Shown: piece by piece, positions 31,531 to 44,479 of the stretch | How the letters are laid out: each line of letters opens with the position of its first letter | Position numbering within the stretch: position 1 is the first letter of the stretch | From: Adenophora triphylla var. japonica | Taxonomy: Eukaryota; Streptophyta; Magnoliopsida; Asterales; Campanulaceae | Assembly: GCA_022495995.1 (NCBI GenBank) | Contig: JAFEMH010000338.1 | Span: 186,001 to 250,000, forward strand | Direction of reading: 5' to 3' | DNA: 64,000 bases | Translations under genes and position numbers: made by a program | The notes under the pieces: generated by a model | Databases searched by the model: none | Seen by the model: the letters and a program-made list of their open reading frames with translations, nothing else | Told to the model about the DNA's origin: nothing

Positions 31531-33123
31531 TCTCTCGCCAAATTGTGAGACACTCGGAGGTGGCCTTCGTTGGGGGTTGTTTTCATCCATTTGTGGACAT
31601 TGGGGGTCGTCTTTAGCAAGTTGCGAGCCCTGAGCTTGTCTTTGCCAAGCTCTAGAGATCTTTGGAGGCTGTCTTCATCCGTTTGTGGACATTGGAGGTC
31701 GACTTTGGTGAAGATCATCCATGCCGAAAAGGGGGATTTGATTTCACGTTTGAATTCCTGCATTCGTTAGTGAAGAGGAAGATGCATATATGACATTCAT
31801 GATGACAGATGCATGCATAGAGCCAAAAATGATTGTGAGAGTATCACTGCATATGTTTGCGAGATGATGCATTTACTTGCTTTCGAAGATGCACCTAGCC
31901 TAAGCTTTTGACAGGGAAATTATGATTTATGATCTTTAATTCACTTAGGATTTTTCCTATTGATTCAAGTTTTGTGCATGCTACATGAGCCCTTGGGAGA
32001 TTTTTAGTGGGGATGCATGGGTATGGAGACTGCTTGGAACAGATTTTGATCAAGTGGGGGATGAGAACCCTTGGTCGCGATTTAAACAGCGGTTGTTGGT
32101 GAGGTTTTGTCAGCAATATCACATGGACCTCAATCTTGATGAGATTGGATTCGGATCCCGGGTCTTGATTGAAACTTTCCCTCTCATTCTTGGTCATTTG
32201 AAGCTGATGCTGACAGACTTTAGGGCCAACGTTGATACGAGTGAAACTTCTTTCATTTGGATGAGCTGTGACCTTGGCCGAAACCTTGTCCGGAGGATGA
32301 TTTGATGGAATTGCTAATGCCGGGAGAAACCCTGATCTTGAATTCCGGTGCTACTGAAGCCGCCGTGTACCAAGTTACGAAGCCGAAATTCTTTCTTGCG
32401 ACTTGATAAAATTCGGGTCCAAAAGACCATCTTGACAAAGCCCCGGATCACTGAGTAGGCAAAGTCCAGATTTTGAAGAAGCGATTTGGCGAGTCTATCT
32501 CGTGGTGAAGAACCCAACGTGGACCCAAAGATGACTATATAAGCCCCAGCTCGAAGAGGCACTACAGAGGACACAGGAGAACCGCTTAGCAAGCCCCAGC
32601 ATGAAGAAATTCAGTAGTAGTCTTACGGAGGGGGAACCCATCTTTTCGGACCTTAGTCAACCGATTCTTGGACAAGACTCAGAAATGTTTACGTGCAGGG
32701 GCATATCTTTTGAAAGATGGGAATGTCTCCCGAATTTGTGTATGACACTCTCGCTTTTGGTTTGACTCTTTTGAGAGAGTATAAGCATCACAAGGTGTGG
32801 AAAAGTGTATGGAGGCCCCTGCAGACAGAAAGACAATGTTTGGCTCTATTTTCCTATGATGTAGAAAGAGAAGACTTGTCGAGACACTTGAAAACTTGTC
32901 TTATTCATGATGATCACAAGGCTGCTTAAAACCCTTTGTTAATGTTCGGGTTATTCAACTCCTAATTCTGATATGAACAAATATTTTGATTAATCACAAG
33001 GAGAAGACCAACTGATATCGGGAATCAAGCTCGGAAGGGCGGAAAATATATAGGGACGATCCTTGATGAGACCGGATTTTTTTTTTTTTGAAATTTGTTT
33101 GTGATTTCGACCGGACCATTTCT
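31531..33123 (-). other. Non-coding 3' region of element E
   Basis: Only weak, unsupported open frames on both strands. Bases 32690-33110 are homologous to 12530-13130 of element A. I see no domain, splice pattern or known motif in the rest. Confidence 0.6.
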
Positions 33124-33171
33124 GGTTGCCTACGTTCCCTCCATTATGAAGAGCTCAGGTCGCCGTAGTTC
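33124..33171 (-). other. Candidate structured RNA motif, copy 5 (element E, between gag and arrays)
   Basis: On the minus strand: GAACTACG, CCTGAG, inner stem CTCTTC/GGAGGG with an ATAAT loop (G-U pairs allowed), then ACGTAGGCAACC. The outer stem is CTACG/CGTAG. Confidence 0.6.
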
Positions 33172-34759
33172 GGGCCTATCCCGAATGAAAAGAATGAACG
33201 TTGAAATTCGAGGATGTGAGGACTTTTGAGGATTTTGAGAATTGAAAGAATATGTCCTCTTAGAGTGTCACTAAGAGACACAGATGTGAAGCCCCAGTGG
33301 GACGTCCACGGCAAGTGTTTTTGAAGGAGAAATGAAATATGCTCACATGAAGGGAAGGGTTGAATTTGCACAATCTTTGATTGGTATTTTTGAACCAAAA
33401 TGGATTAGATTCCAATTTAAGCAAGCAATGAAGCATTAATTTGATCCTGACATCGAGGATATTAGAATGAAACTGCTATCCGGTAGGGACTGTAGTTGGA
33501 TTTCCGGGCTTCGATCGGCTATCGGGTGATTTGGGAGATTATGACCTCTTGAGATGAGAGGTCGGCTAGGCCTTTTACTGACTGAACCTCTAAAGATGAG
33601 AGGTTGGCTCGCAGGGATGTGTTTGGGAAATCTATGGCGAGGAAGATTGATTGCCTCCAAGAATAAGAGGTCAGATTTTGACTTGGCCAAGGGCAAGGGT
33701 AATGGTGATGGGAGTATCCTCTAAAATTGAGAGGATGGCTTGGGATTGGTTTAAGGTAATGATAAGAGGAAGTCCGAGCTGCGACAACTTTTTGCGATCT
33801 TGCGAGAATTCGGGCTCCTTTTTGATCATTGGAGAGCTTCTTGAGATGTCGGGACTTTTGAGTTCTTCTTCTTTTTTTTTTTGGAAGGCTTCCTGATGAG
33901 CTTGGAATTATATCCGAGATTGTGAGGATTTTAAAATCCTTCTTTTTTTTTTTTGTTTTTTTTTTTTTTTTTTTTTGTTTTTTTTTTTGTTTTTTTTTGT
34001 TTTTTTTTGTTTTTTTTTTGACTTGGAAAGCTTCCTGAGGAGTTGAGGATTATCTTTGTCCTTCCTTCATGGCTTGAGATAATTTGCGCATCGCCGATTC
34101 TCGAAGCTAACTTCTCGGGCTCGCTTGGAATTTCTCTCAGTATGGAGCAAAAATGATGGCTAAACCGGGTTTCAAAACACGCCGATCTTGAAATGAGAGG
34201 GTAGTGTTTAGTAAGGGTGAGGTAATGGCTTTCCTATGGGTGAAAGGTTTCAACCGCAATCCCTACTGGATGACCTAAACGAGATTAAGTCTTCATTGCT
34301 TGCTTAAGCTTTATATGAGAAAAGATCCATGCAAATTCATCGAGCAACGAGATGATGATGATGAAAGGGATGTGAGCATATGAGATGCAAGATGGGGAGT
34401 TGGTAAGCCCCAATTTGGGGAGGTTATCAATTGATTTTCTTACTCCGATTAGTTTAAATATTAATCATTTTCGAAGAATTAGCGGTTGAGCAGCACAAGT
34501 GATCATTTTGGATAAAACCATTTCAATTAAGTGTAACGTGGGTGCGCAAGTGATGTCTCGAGTCTAGCAAGAAAAGAGAAAAGACTTATATTAAAAATTA
34601 GACACTTAACCACTATGTCCAAAATGGACTACAACGACAAATGTCCAGGAAGGACTTAGGTGAAAGAAAAGTACTAGAACCTACGAAGGTTGACTCAAAA
34701 GACTATTTTAAAGATAGGTAGCCCCCAGTCTAGCCGCTCTTTGCTGTTGAACCATGCAT
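33172..34759 (-). other. Non-coding region 3' of gag in element E, with T tract
   Basis: A T-rich tract with G interruptions lies at 33941-34020 (A-rich in sense). Three loosely repeated segments with ATGAGAGGTYGGCT lie at 33550-33680. Bases 34430-34740 match the region just after gag in element A (13890-14200), for example GTGATCAT and AGTCTAGCAAGAAAAG. No gene is seen. Confidence 0.6.
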
Positions 34760-37054
34760 CTATTCTTCGACGCTGGAGACGGGAGCTATTGCAGACCTTT
34801 CCATCAGGATTTCCTTGGCAACTTTTTGCTCAATCCAACCATCTTCATTGCCTGCGATGACTGGTTCATTGACCTTGCAAAGGGACGAGTCAAACTCCAT
34901 TGTGCCCACAAGGCTTGAACCACCAAACTCGATCATGTTGACACTCATGTTGTTAGGGAGCGGGTTATTGATAGTATTAGGTCCTTCAGGCATCTCTAAC
35001 CTCCCTTGCTCAATCAAATTTTGGATTGCCTTCTTCAGGGGGACGCAATCATCTGTCAGGTGCCCATGGTACTGATGAAAGGCACAATGCTTGGAGGTAT
35101 CCAAAGGAGCGTTGGGGTTTCTTGGCTGATAATTATCCAAAGGCCGGAGCAAATCTTCTTTTACCAATCCTCTGAAGATATCGCTTAAAGGCATTCCAAG
35201 GTTTCTCAAGTCTTGGAGCCGGGATCTGGATGCATCGGGCTTCTTGGGAACAAAGGAAGTGGCATTGTTACAGTCCTGTCCCGCGTAGCCGATCGCCTCT
35301 TTGCCTTTAGCGAAAGCGAGAGTAGTGTTGGGGAGAGGAGCCCGATATCCGTAGGCAGGTGCAGCAGTCGGCTGCTGATTGTAAGCCTTTTCAAACTTAG
35401 CCCCGGAATTAACCATTGCACGCAAGTCAGCGTAGGGAAAGTGGCTGAGGGAAGCTCTCAAATGCGGCTTCAAGCATGACTGAAAGATGTCTAACTGCTC
35501 CTCGTCAGAGGGAGGAATGGCCATTTCACTGAGCTTTAAGTTCCACCTCTTATAGAAATCCCCAATATTCTCATTAGGCGCCGCATCGTTGTTTGCAGGT
35601 GTCAACTCTGTTTGTCTCCCATTCCAAGTTGGCTTTGTACTTATCTCTGAAAGTACTGCAATCTGCTCCCAAGTAGCCCTAGCTTCAGCCGCAATCGGAA
35701 AAACCATTTCAAAGCCCCACGACTTCAAAGAGAGACTAAAGTAATCGGCTAACCGCTGGTTTGTGCATCCCTTAGACTTCATTGCCAAAGTATAGGTGTC
35801 CAAGTGAGTTTTAGGGCATGCACTCCCGTCAAACAATTCCAGAGTGGGCATCACAAACTTGTGAGGCGGGGGACAATCGAGTCGGGATCTCGTAGGCCGA
35901 AGAGCGGTGTTCTTTTTGGCGGTCAATTCAGCAATCTGTGCTTTCATTTCCTTGTGTTGCTCCATAAACTAAGCCAATTGGGGATCCAAAGGTGGAGCCA
36001 TAGCATTCAAACCAAAGGACTGAGCCAAGAGAGGAGTTACCACTGGCGGCACACTGGTGGAAGGGATACCATATTCTGGGGCATAGGTGAAAACCTGTCC
36101 TTGGCCCAAATTACCCTGGGGAGTGTAGGTAGGAGCTTGGGCAAAGGGATAAAACCCAGTGGCTTGCTGTTGGCTTTCCATTGGCAGGGAAGGCAGAGCA
36201 GACCTGAGGTAGCCGGATAGCTCGGATTTTCTGAGTGAGGCCCATAAGTAGGCTTGAGTGTGGGCTGCCGTCCCGGGATTGTTGAATTGCATGGTCAGCT
36301 GTGGCGAAGGTGTGTAACTGTGGGGATACTGCGGTCCCCGGTGATTCTGGATGACACCGGGATGGAGGCTTGATAGCCCATAGAAGTCTGAGTGAGAAAT
36401 GGATTTGTGAGAGCGCGTGTGAGGAGCAACGAGCTAGTACCATTCGAGGTGGGACTCTGATTGTTGCCCGAACCAAACCGGGGTGGTATCCCAAACTTCT
36501 TGTGAAGGTCCGGGATTGATTGGTCCCGAACCGAGGTGGGATCCCCATTTGCCGTGGCATTCCTGGTAGCCCCAAGCATGAGAAGATATTCCGTACGATT
36601 TTGTCCCCACCGAAGGACCGGGAATTGGCTCGTCTCGTCGGGGCCGCAGGATCCAAAGGGTCTCGCATTTGGGAGCCGGGCCGACCCAGAGGCCGAGAAG
36701 CATGGATTCTCGGTGGTAGTACCGTGGGAGGCGGTGGTGGCATCCTGGAGTAATCGGGCGACCGAGATTGGGATTGGGGTCATCCCTCTTCTTCCACAAA
36801 GTGAAGGTGCCATCGGGATTGAGGCCGGCGGCCAAACCATGGCTCTTAATAGCCTCGATAAGGCTATTCAACAGGCTTCCTCGTCGCATTCTCATCCGTT
36901 CGCTAACTCGATTCCATTGCCGTTCCGTCCGAGGAGTCCCGGGAGGCGGAGTGACGTTGTCCCCCTCGTTACCGGCGATGCGAGACATTCTCAAACCCGG
37001 AGTTGAAACAAACGACGAAGCCGACGATGCGCTTGACTCTTCCCAACCGATCAA
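34760..37054 (-). pseudogene. Gag of element E
   Basis: The N-terminus at 37054 (IGWEESSASSASSFV) shifts frame near 36800-36300. A proline/glutamine-rich part (36292-35969) ends at a TAG two codons before a 401-codon frame (35965-34760). The long frame has a short coiled coil (MEQHKEMKAQIAELTAKK), capsid (PTLELFDGSACPKTHLDTY to NIGDFYKRWNLKLSEM), the MPLSDIFRGLVKEDLLRPLD module and one C-H-H-C knuckle (CAFHQYHGHLTDDC). It ends without a protease. The capsid-knuckle part could still be made from an internal ATG; the full-length protein is broken. Confidence 0.8.
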
Positions 37055-37099
37055 ACGGTGACCCGGTGCCCGAAAACCAAGCTTTGTGCGGAGTCTCAG

Positions 37100-38446
37100 G
37101 GGAAAGACACGAGGGTTCGATGGCGGGAATTGAAGGTGGGTAGGTGTTTGGGCTCAGGGCTCGTGCAACATGCAATTATTTGTTCATGTTTACTTAAAAC
37201 ACGTTTTTATTAACCTAATCGGTTGGAAAAGATTGCTCTTTTTTTTTGCAAACTACTCGATTCTGGATCAGTGGGCCCCGTCACTACGTCTATAAGCCCC
37301 TCGTATTCCACCTCGTATTTCGACCTCCCGGGGTGGGCGGCCCGGGCGAGGGTCCTATAGGGCAAGCGGGTCCCACCGACCGAAAGAAAACGATCCTAGA
37401 AGTCGGCGGGTAATCGAGTCTTAACGAGCATTCGATGTAAATTACGGACAGAGGCGACGTCAAAAGTCAAGATCATGTCCGAGGGCTCGACGAAAAGTCG
37501 GCATGATTTGGAGCGATAAGCGTCCACAATTGATCTTGACTTGTCTTCAGCTAAGCCGTAATTAGGCATGGAATATTCATTAATCCTTGATGACTCAAAG
37601 GTCAATGCTTTGGGAGTCGTTGTATAATTTGTGCCGATCGGGCCGAAGTCAAGGCGCCGGTCAATATCTTGGTCAAAGTCTCGCGGCGGAAAACCCAAGC
37701 GTAACTTCGACGATTAGGGTCCCCGAAAGATATTGAGTCGGTATGCCGACAAAGGCTTGAAAGGAAAGGTCTATACACGTACGGGGCATGACACGCACCG
37801 GACTAAAAAACCAACCGGGTCTCGGACAAAGTGTGTCACGGACAAGTGCATGATCGACACGAGGCTCCATGGGATGTTTGGGTAGTCCCGTGCTCATCCG
37901 AGAGGCGTAATAAGACCAAACGGACCGCGACAAGGATTTCCTGTTAGGGACGTAGTGTGCGGTGTACGGTCACGTGCGCGTAGTGTGCAAGCAGCCTATC
38001 TTCCTTTACGAGTAAAATAGAAATTTTTTTATGTGTCTTAAAAAGTATGATGCATGATTTTTTTTTTGGAAATTTTCTTTTTTTTTTTGAAAAATCTTTT
38101 TTTTTTGAATTTTTTTTTTGAAAATTTAGTGAACACATAAGCACGAGAATTCCAACAGTTAGGGACATTATTCCGACAGTCAAAATTTTGACTTTTCCGA
38201 GGCGGCCAAAAACAAACACGAAAACTGTGCAAAAATCAACACACACAAAGCAAAGGATTTTCAAATGTTGAGACGGAAGCTTGACCCTCAAAAGCTTTTT
38301 CTTTTTTTTTTGAAAATAATGATACCGGTACGTGGGATTGTTAGACCACAATTTATCCCCGACTCGTGTTAGGAGGCGATAACGGGAAGTTTAATGGTTT
38401 CCACCAATATACCAAATATCATTTTTTTTTAGAAAAAGCTTACTTA
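37100..38446 (-). other. 5' leader of element E
   Basis: Homologous to the leader of X (9490-10674). The conserved leader block lies at about 37255-37320. T-rich interrupted runs lie at 38058-38125. No gene is seen. Confidence 0.7.
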
Positions 38447-38464
38447 TCCCCAGCGGAGTCGCCA
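38447..38464 (-). promoter_or_regulatory. Primer-binding site of element E (tRNA-Arg)
   Basis: The minus strand reads TGGCGACTCCGCTGGGGA, an 18-base perfect complement to the 3' end of plant tRNA-Arg(ACG) including CCA, one base after the 5' LTR. Confidence 0.85.
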
Positions 38465-38465
38465 C

Positions 38466-40148
38466 TGTAACGATGTGCCATTAAAAACGGAGTCGCCACG
38501 CCATTTTTATTTTAAGGGCCAAAACTTTGAAAAAAGCCCGAGATCAGAGATTTAGGTTCGGAGGTCATGTTACGCGTCGGGAAGGACGTTAGTGTGCACC
38601 CGACGCGCCTCGCAAAACGAGTCTTCCAAACATTTGAAATCCTTTTGTTGTGTGTGTGTGTGGGTGCGTGTGTGTGTTTTGACCAAAATAATTTGAAACT
38701 GGGAAAAGTGAAAATTGGGATCTCTTTTTAAGACTTTAAGCTGATCCCATGATTTTTTGGAGAATTTTTGGGTTGAGTCTTGGCACTCAAAAGATTTTTG
38801 GATTTGAAAAGCAATTCTGCCAGAATGAAAGAAGGCAGTTGACCTTTGACTTTGAAATGGGCTTAAAGGCTTCAAAACCTCAGAATCTGGGGAAAGTCCG
38901 AGAATGAAAGTTGCTTAAAACACCCTAAATAGGGTTTCTGAAAAGAAACTTTTCATTTTGGAAGTAATTTGAGGGGTCAAAACCTTCTGGAAATCTCAGA
39001 TGTGAAATCTGGATTTCCAGAAGCTGATGAACTGGCCTCTAAAAGAAAAATTGAAAAAAGGAGTTTTACTCACTCAAAAAATAAAATAAAAATATGTCTG
39101 GAAAGATCTGGATGTTGGCTACAAAAAGTGTTTTGTAGTCAACACCCAATTCCAAGTTTTACTGGGTCCAAAAAATAAGAAAATGGACTGAGTTCTCAGA
39201 ACAATGCTACTGGACAGCAAGATGTTCTTGAGGGAAAATGTGATTTTTGGGGGATTTGCATCTATGTTCACCCCATTTTCATCCCTAGACTTGATACCAC
39301 TACTTTTTATTGAGTGGTTATCATATTCAAGTCATCCTTGGGGAATTTATGGGGTTTAAACATGTCCTTTGCAAAGGGAAAGGGGATATTTTGTAGAAAT
39401 GAAATTGAAGAGAAAAAATCAATTTAGAGATTTAAAATATAGACCATTTGAGATGGTCATTCATGAAGATGAACTTCAAGATGACCATCTTGGGTCAAAA
39501 CTCAAGTTAAACTAAACATCAAGTAGATCCAAGTAAGAAGAACAAGATGAACAAGAAGTCAAAAGTGAATTTTAGGGTTTTGAGAAGGAGGGCTTTACCA
39601 ATGGTGACACCCTATCTTCCTAGGCTTGGAATTTGACTTGAGGAGTATCAAGATTTGGTGTTTGGCTTGAGGAGTATCAAGGTTGGGTGTGTTTGGTATT
39701 TGATTGGGAAAGATTCAAGAGAAAAAGGTGGCAATCAAGGGATTCCCACTGTTTTCTCTCTATATTTCGCCAGAACTTCGTTGCTGTGATCAAATTCCTC
39801 CCTTAAACTGAGAGAGGAGGGTTCAATTTATAGGACACTGGAAATGTCATACATGTCCGCGCGGAGGGTTCCCGTAGGCGTGCACTGTTCATCTCGAGGC
39901 TGCAGGCTTTGGACAGGAGGAATAAAATTCAAAATATCAGCAGAAATTGTTTTTCAACTTGCTGTTTCGGGATTTTCTTAATTCTTTTGCTTTTTTGGAT
40001 TCTTTTTTTTGGTTTAACTTTAAATGGCAAACCCTAACCTACTCTTGCTTGGTTAGGAAGGTTAGAGATTGTTAGAAATGTTAGAAATGTTAAAACTTTC
40101 GTTAACTTTCTAACGAAAAAACTACCAACTCAAATTGGAGCACTTACA
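38466..40148 (-). repeat. 5' LTR of element E, 1683 bp
   Basis: Nearly identical to 26930-28611, with about six substitutions and a 1-base T-run difference. On the minus strand the promoter has CCGCGCGG at 39864-39857 and a TATAAATT box near 39833-39826. This copy would drive transcription of E leftward, antisense to the disrupted D. Confidence 0.92.
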
Positions 40149-40153
40149 AAACC

Positions 40154-42439
40154 GTTCTATGACATCTTAAAGAAGAATTCTAGGTTCGAGTGGACTGATA
40201 AGCATGAACAAGCCTTTCAAGATTTGAAGCTGTACCTATCAACACCTCCCCTTCTTTCAAAGCCTCAAGAAGGTGAGCCATTATGTGTCTACTTAGCTAT
40301 CTCTGAAACCGCAGTTAGTGCCGTCCTGGTCCGTGATCAAGATGGCATCCAGCAGCCAATATACTACGTAAGTAAAACATTGCTCGATGCGGAAACCATG
40401 TATTCACACCTTGAAAAATTAATCTTAGCTTTAATTTCCGCTTCAATTAAGTTAAGGCATTATTTTGAAACTCATATTATTGTCATTCGTACTAACTATC
40501 CAATAAAAAGCCTAATGAGAAAAACAGAAATGTCAGGAAGGATGGCCAAGTGGTCCGTTCAGTTAAGCACTTACGACATCAAATATGAGCCTAGAACAGC
40601 AATAAAATCACAAGCACTTGCAGATTTTGTGGCAGACTTTAGTCCAAGTATGCAACCAGAAGTAGAACTTGAAGTCCAACAACTCAAGATGGGAACATCC
40701 TGAGGACGTGGACTCTTTACACAGATGGTGCTTCTAATATGAGGGGCACAGGGCTAGGTGTTGTCCTAAAGTCACCACAAGGGGACATCATACCCCAGGC
40801 CATTAGTTGTGATTTTAAAGCCACAAATAATGAGGCAGAGTACGAAGCCTTAATCGTGGGCCTATCCGTGGCTCTAGACATGAACATCAAAGCAATACAG
40901 GTATATAGTGATTCATTATTACTTGTAAATCATTTTAACGGTTCCTATGCAGCAAAAAATGCCAAGATGACAGCTTATTTGGGCATAGTAAAAATTCTGG
41001 CGAGCAAATTTCAAATATTCTCTTTCGAACAAATACCCCGAGAAGATAACTCTCAAGCAGAAGCATTGGCCAATCTTGGATCAGCTTTCAAAAGTTTATC
41101 TCAGACCAAGATCCCAATAATACATGTTAACATCCCTGCTGTGGAAAGATTAGAACTATTCTGTATAGATGATGATATCCCTGATAATCAGATGGAGATA
41201 TCTTGGATGACGTCAATAATTAAATATCTTCAAGATGGCACTATCCCTGATGATGAAAAGAATGCTAGAGCATTCAGGGTAAGGGTTCCAAGATTTATAT
41301 TAATAGATAATGTGCTATTTAAGAAATCATTTGCAGGACCATATTTGAGATGACTCAAAGCCGACCAAGCTAAAGAAGTCCTAAGAGAACTTCATGAAGG
41401 ATCATGTGGTAACCATTCTGGGGGTAGAAGCTTATATACGAAAGCTCTAAGGATGGGTTATTACTGGCCAACAATGAGACAAGATGCTACCATCTTTGCC
41501 AAGAAATGTGATTCCTGCCAGAGACATAGCGACATCTTGCATCAGCCTGCAGAATTGCTTCATCCAATCCTCTCTACTTGGCCGTTCATGAGATGGGGAA
41601 TGGATATAATGGGTAAATTGCCTAAAGCTCCTGGGGGAAAAGTTTTCTTGCTTGCTATGACTGATTATTTCTCTAAATGGGTTGAGGCTGAATCCTATGT
41701 GCAAGTTCGTGACAAGGAAGTTATATCCTTCATTAAAAGAAATATATTTAGTAGGTTTGGAATCCCATCTGAAATAATATGTGACAACGGCTCTCAGTTC
41801 ATCAGCAAGAAGACCCAAGATTTTCTCGCTAGGTGGGGAGTTAAGATGGTGACATCTTCACCTGTCCATCCTCAAGCTAATGGCCAGGCAGAATCAAGCA
41901 ATAAAATAATCATCAATAATTTAAAGAAAAGGCTAGATCAAAAGAAAGGAAGATGGGCAGAAGAGCTTCCCTTTGTCCTATGGGCAGATAGAACCACACC
42001 AAAGAACGCAACAGGTCAAACCCCCTATTCTTTAGTGTTTGGAGCGGAAGCGGTTATCCCAGCAGAAGTTGTCGTCCCCACTGCCAGATTCAAGATGGTG
42101 ACACCTGAACAAAATGATGCCAACCTAAGTCACGATCTAGACACCATTGACGAACTAAGGGACCTCGTTAAAATCAGGATAGCAGCATATTAGCAGAAGA
42201 TTGCAAGATCGTATAACAAGAATGTGAGGTTGCGAAAATTCCAAGTTGGTGATCTAGTCCTGCGTAAGGTGTTTCAGAATACAAGAGAGCCCAATGCTGG
42301 AAAGATGGCTCCCAAATGGGAAGGGCCATACCTAGTGGATGCTGAAGCAGGTAAAGGTTCTTATTGGCTATCAACTCTAGAAGGAGCAAGGATTCCTAGA
42401 AGCTGGAACGCAATCCACCTTAAAGCCTACTTTATGTAA
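40154..42439 (+). pseudogene. Pol of element D after E: RNase H, archaeal-type RNase H, integrase
   Basis: The RT frame resumes immediately after the second AAACC, in phase. Ty3 RNase H (YLAISETAVSAVLVRDQDG) covers about 40280-40640; a 1-base shift near 40690 precedes FTDGASNMRG-like aRNH (YTDGASNMRG here, 40720-41090). Integrase follows with its HHCC finger, GMDIM, ICDNGSQF and QAESS, and a C-terminal GDLVLRKVF domain to TAA 42437. Stops at 41351 (TGA for Cys) and 42191 (TAG for Gln) also break it. Comparison with C shows which copy carries each change. Confidence 0.9.
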
Positions 42440-43449
42440 GTTTGCGTGATTACAATTCAAATAAAACCAAGGTACGATCTTTACCATACTTAGTTCAATA
42501 AAAGTACTTGTTTCCATTTTTATTCTATTCTTGAGTAATTACTGACTTAAGCATCGGAGGGGCGTTAGCTAAGCTAACGCCCACCTCTAACATGTTTCTG
42601 TTTTGTAAGGAAATAAGAAGCATTAGAATACAACTCATTGGTTAAGATGTAAGCATCCTCCCATAAACTTAACATCTTAAATCAGGTACGAACTATCTCT
42701 TACTCTTTATTTAAAAAGTATTCTTATAGTTCTTTTATCAAATAAAATGTGACATCAGAAAAGATGTCGAAATCTTTCATTAACTTGTTATTTTGCAAGA
42801 AATAGAAGTCTCCAAATTCAATACAAGTCCTCGTGAATACAACCATTTTGAGACTGGCCATCTCACCTCCGTTTAAGGTACTTAATCCCTTCAAAGGTTT
42901 AAAGAAATTACTTTCTTTCACCGCTTTAAGGTTTAAACACCTCGCCTGGAGCGCACGATGTCAACCTTGATTGAGGTGTGTGGTGGGCCCGTATGTTTAA
43001 TATATACGAATTACCCATCTTCACTCGCAAGTTATTACCATCTACGAAGAAGTTAACATACCAACTTCTTAAAACATTTTCATAAAGATACTTGGGGAAA
43101 GTTTTTCCAAAAACCCAAGTAAAGATTTTCCTACAGAAATCATAAAAAAGTTGGACCAACCCAACCCTTGAAAAACATATTGTCTTGACCCTTATGGGTC
43201 CATTACAAATCAAAAAAGATTGTCTTTGGGACACAACCCACTTAAAACCAAAATATTTCAAAGTTTTCAAAACCAAATTTTTTTTTTACCATGTTCCTTC
43301 ACGGGGTGGCTACTGCCGTTGTTGTTACTCCTTCCTCCAAGTTGTCATCGCCTTTTGCTACAGAAGACCTTCCTTTTCAGTGTCCAAAGCCTTAAAGAGG
43401 GAACGATATTGTTCAACATCCCACTCTTTGTGCCTCCCATCCTAAGAAG
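42440..43449 (+). other. 3' spacer of element D with strong palindrome
   Basis: A 23-base perfect palindrome (GGGCGTTAGCT, A, AGCTAACGCCC) lies at 42560-42582, about 120 bases after the pol stop. C has it at the same place (45452-45474) with one mismatch. The rest has no gene. It includes the 3' flank of the antisense gene. Confidence 0.7.
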
Positions 43450-44131
43450 TCATTCCGTGTTGCTGTCGTGAGCATCATCAGCTGGTTCAAGGTCCTTGGA
43501 GCCCTCATTCATCTTTTCATCGTGGATCCGCTGCAAAGCTGCTTTTTTTTCATCCAGGTTCCAGTTCACATGCTCTCCTGCCTGATATTCCTCTATCATT
43601 TGGATTCTAGTTTCAAAAACTGCTCTTGCAGTTTCATTTACCAAATCATCTCGAAGTGCTTCCATTTCCCTTGCATGTCTGATATCTACACTAGCAAGCC
43701 TAGACCGCCATTTTAAAATCTCTTCATTTTTATCCCTGATTTCCAATCCCTTTTCCCTCAGTATCCTTGCGGCCTCCTTTAGATCCTTCTCGTACTCAAC
43801 CCTACTCATATCAAAGGTATCGCACTTTTCTCTCCATATCCTGATTTCTTTGGACATTAACTTGGTCATCGAGATAATCTGTTATCAACCAAACAAAAAG
43901 ACATTTTTTACCAAAATACAAAGAGATCACTACACCTAGATCCATATCAATTCTTACCTGATTCTCCAATACCTCTTCATTCCAAGATTGCTTCTCCACG
44001 CTGGTAATCTGATCCATTCTTTTCCTTTTTAAAATAACTTTATTGCCCGCTTCAGGATTGGTATCTTCCGCCTTCATCCTGACCTTATATTTGGCCACAA
44101 TATCATTCTTCGTAAAACCGGATCGAGTCAC
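43450..44131 (-). pseudogene. 3' exons of the antisense coiled-coil gene in element D
   Basis: Two exons can be read on the minus strand: about 44131-43960 (RSGFTKNDIVAKYKVRMKAE, ending AATCAG before GTAAGA) and, after ...AACAG, about 43881-43450 (SMTKLMSKEIRIWREKCDTF). The second is a long charged helix, probably coiled coil, ending HDSNTE at a stop. The upstream exons present in C (47972-47060) are absent between 44132 and the LTR at 44480, so the gene is truncated. It is antisense to D. Confidence 0.6.
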
Positions 44132-44479
44132 TGCACATAAGGATATATGTTAGTACAGACTCAGTAGGCAGCGAATTCAAATGATATATTAACCCTGACT
44201 CACTCCTTTCTGAAGAATGTCGTGACTATGGAAAGACGGATAAAAACTACACCCTTTATGCTACATTCACCGTAATATAAGGAGACGTCTGATATGGAAG
44301 GAATTTGAAACGGATTTGATAACGATGCCAACCGAGAATTATGGTTCCTATCAAGACCCTTTCCTTAACCCCTCAACCGCCACGTCTCTTCTCCATTAAT
44401 TAAACCGCAGGGCTTCTAGAAGGTTGAAGAAAAAATTGACCTTTTAAATTCATTTAAAAGACAGTTTTTTGGGGACAAT

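Larger units (their letters stand above)
26930..40148 (-). mobile_element. Element E: complete young gag-only Tat-type element with two full LTRs
   Basis: TSD AAACC is at 26925-26929 and 40149-40153, inside RT of D. The LTRs, 26930-28611 and 38466-40148, differ at only about seven positions in 1.68 kb, so this is the most recent insertion. On the minus strand: 5' LTR (right), primer site 38447-38464, leader, gag 37054-34760, then a 6-kb non-coding 3' region with four tandem arrays and three structured-motif copies, PPT-like GCCGAGGGGCTAC (28624-28612), and 3' LTR. There is no protease or pol, so it must be mobilised by a relative. Confidence 0.93.

Noticed and set aside
38447..38464. tRNA-Arg gene fragment
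   Set aside because: Only 18 bases complementary to the tRNA 3' end, directly next to the LTR; this is a primer-binding site.
43185..43471. Small plus-strand frames in the 3' spacer of D
   Set aside because: Not conserved in frame in C, no domain; the region is the 3' flank of the antisense gene.
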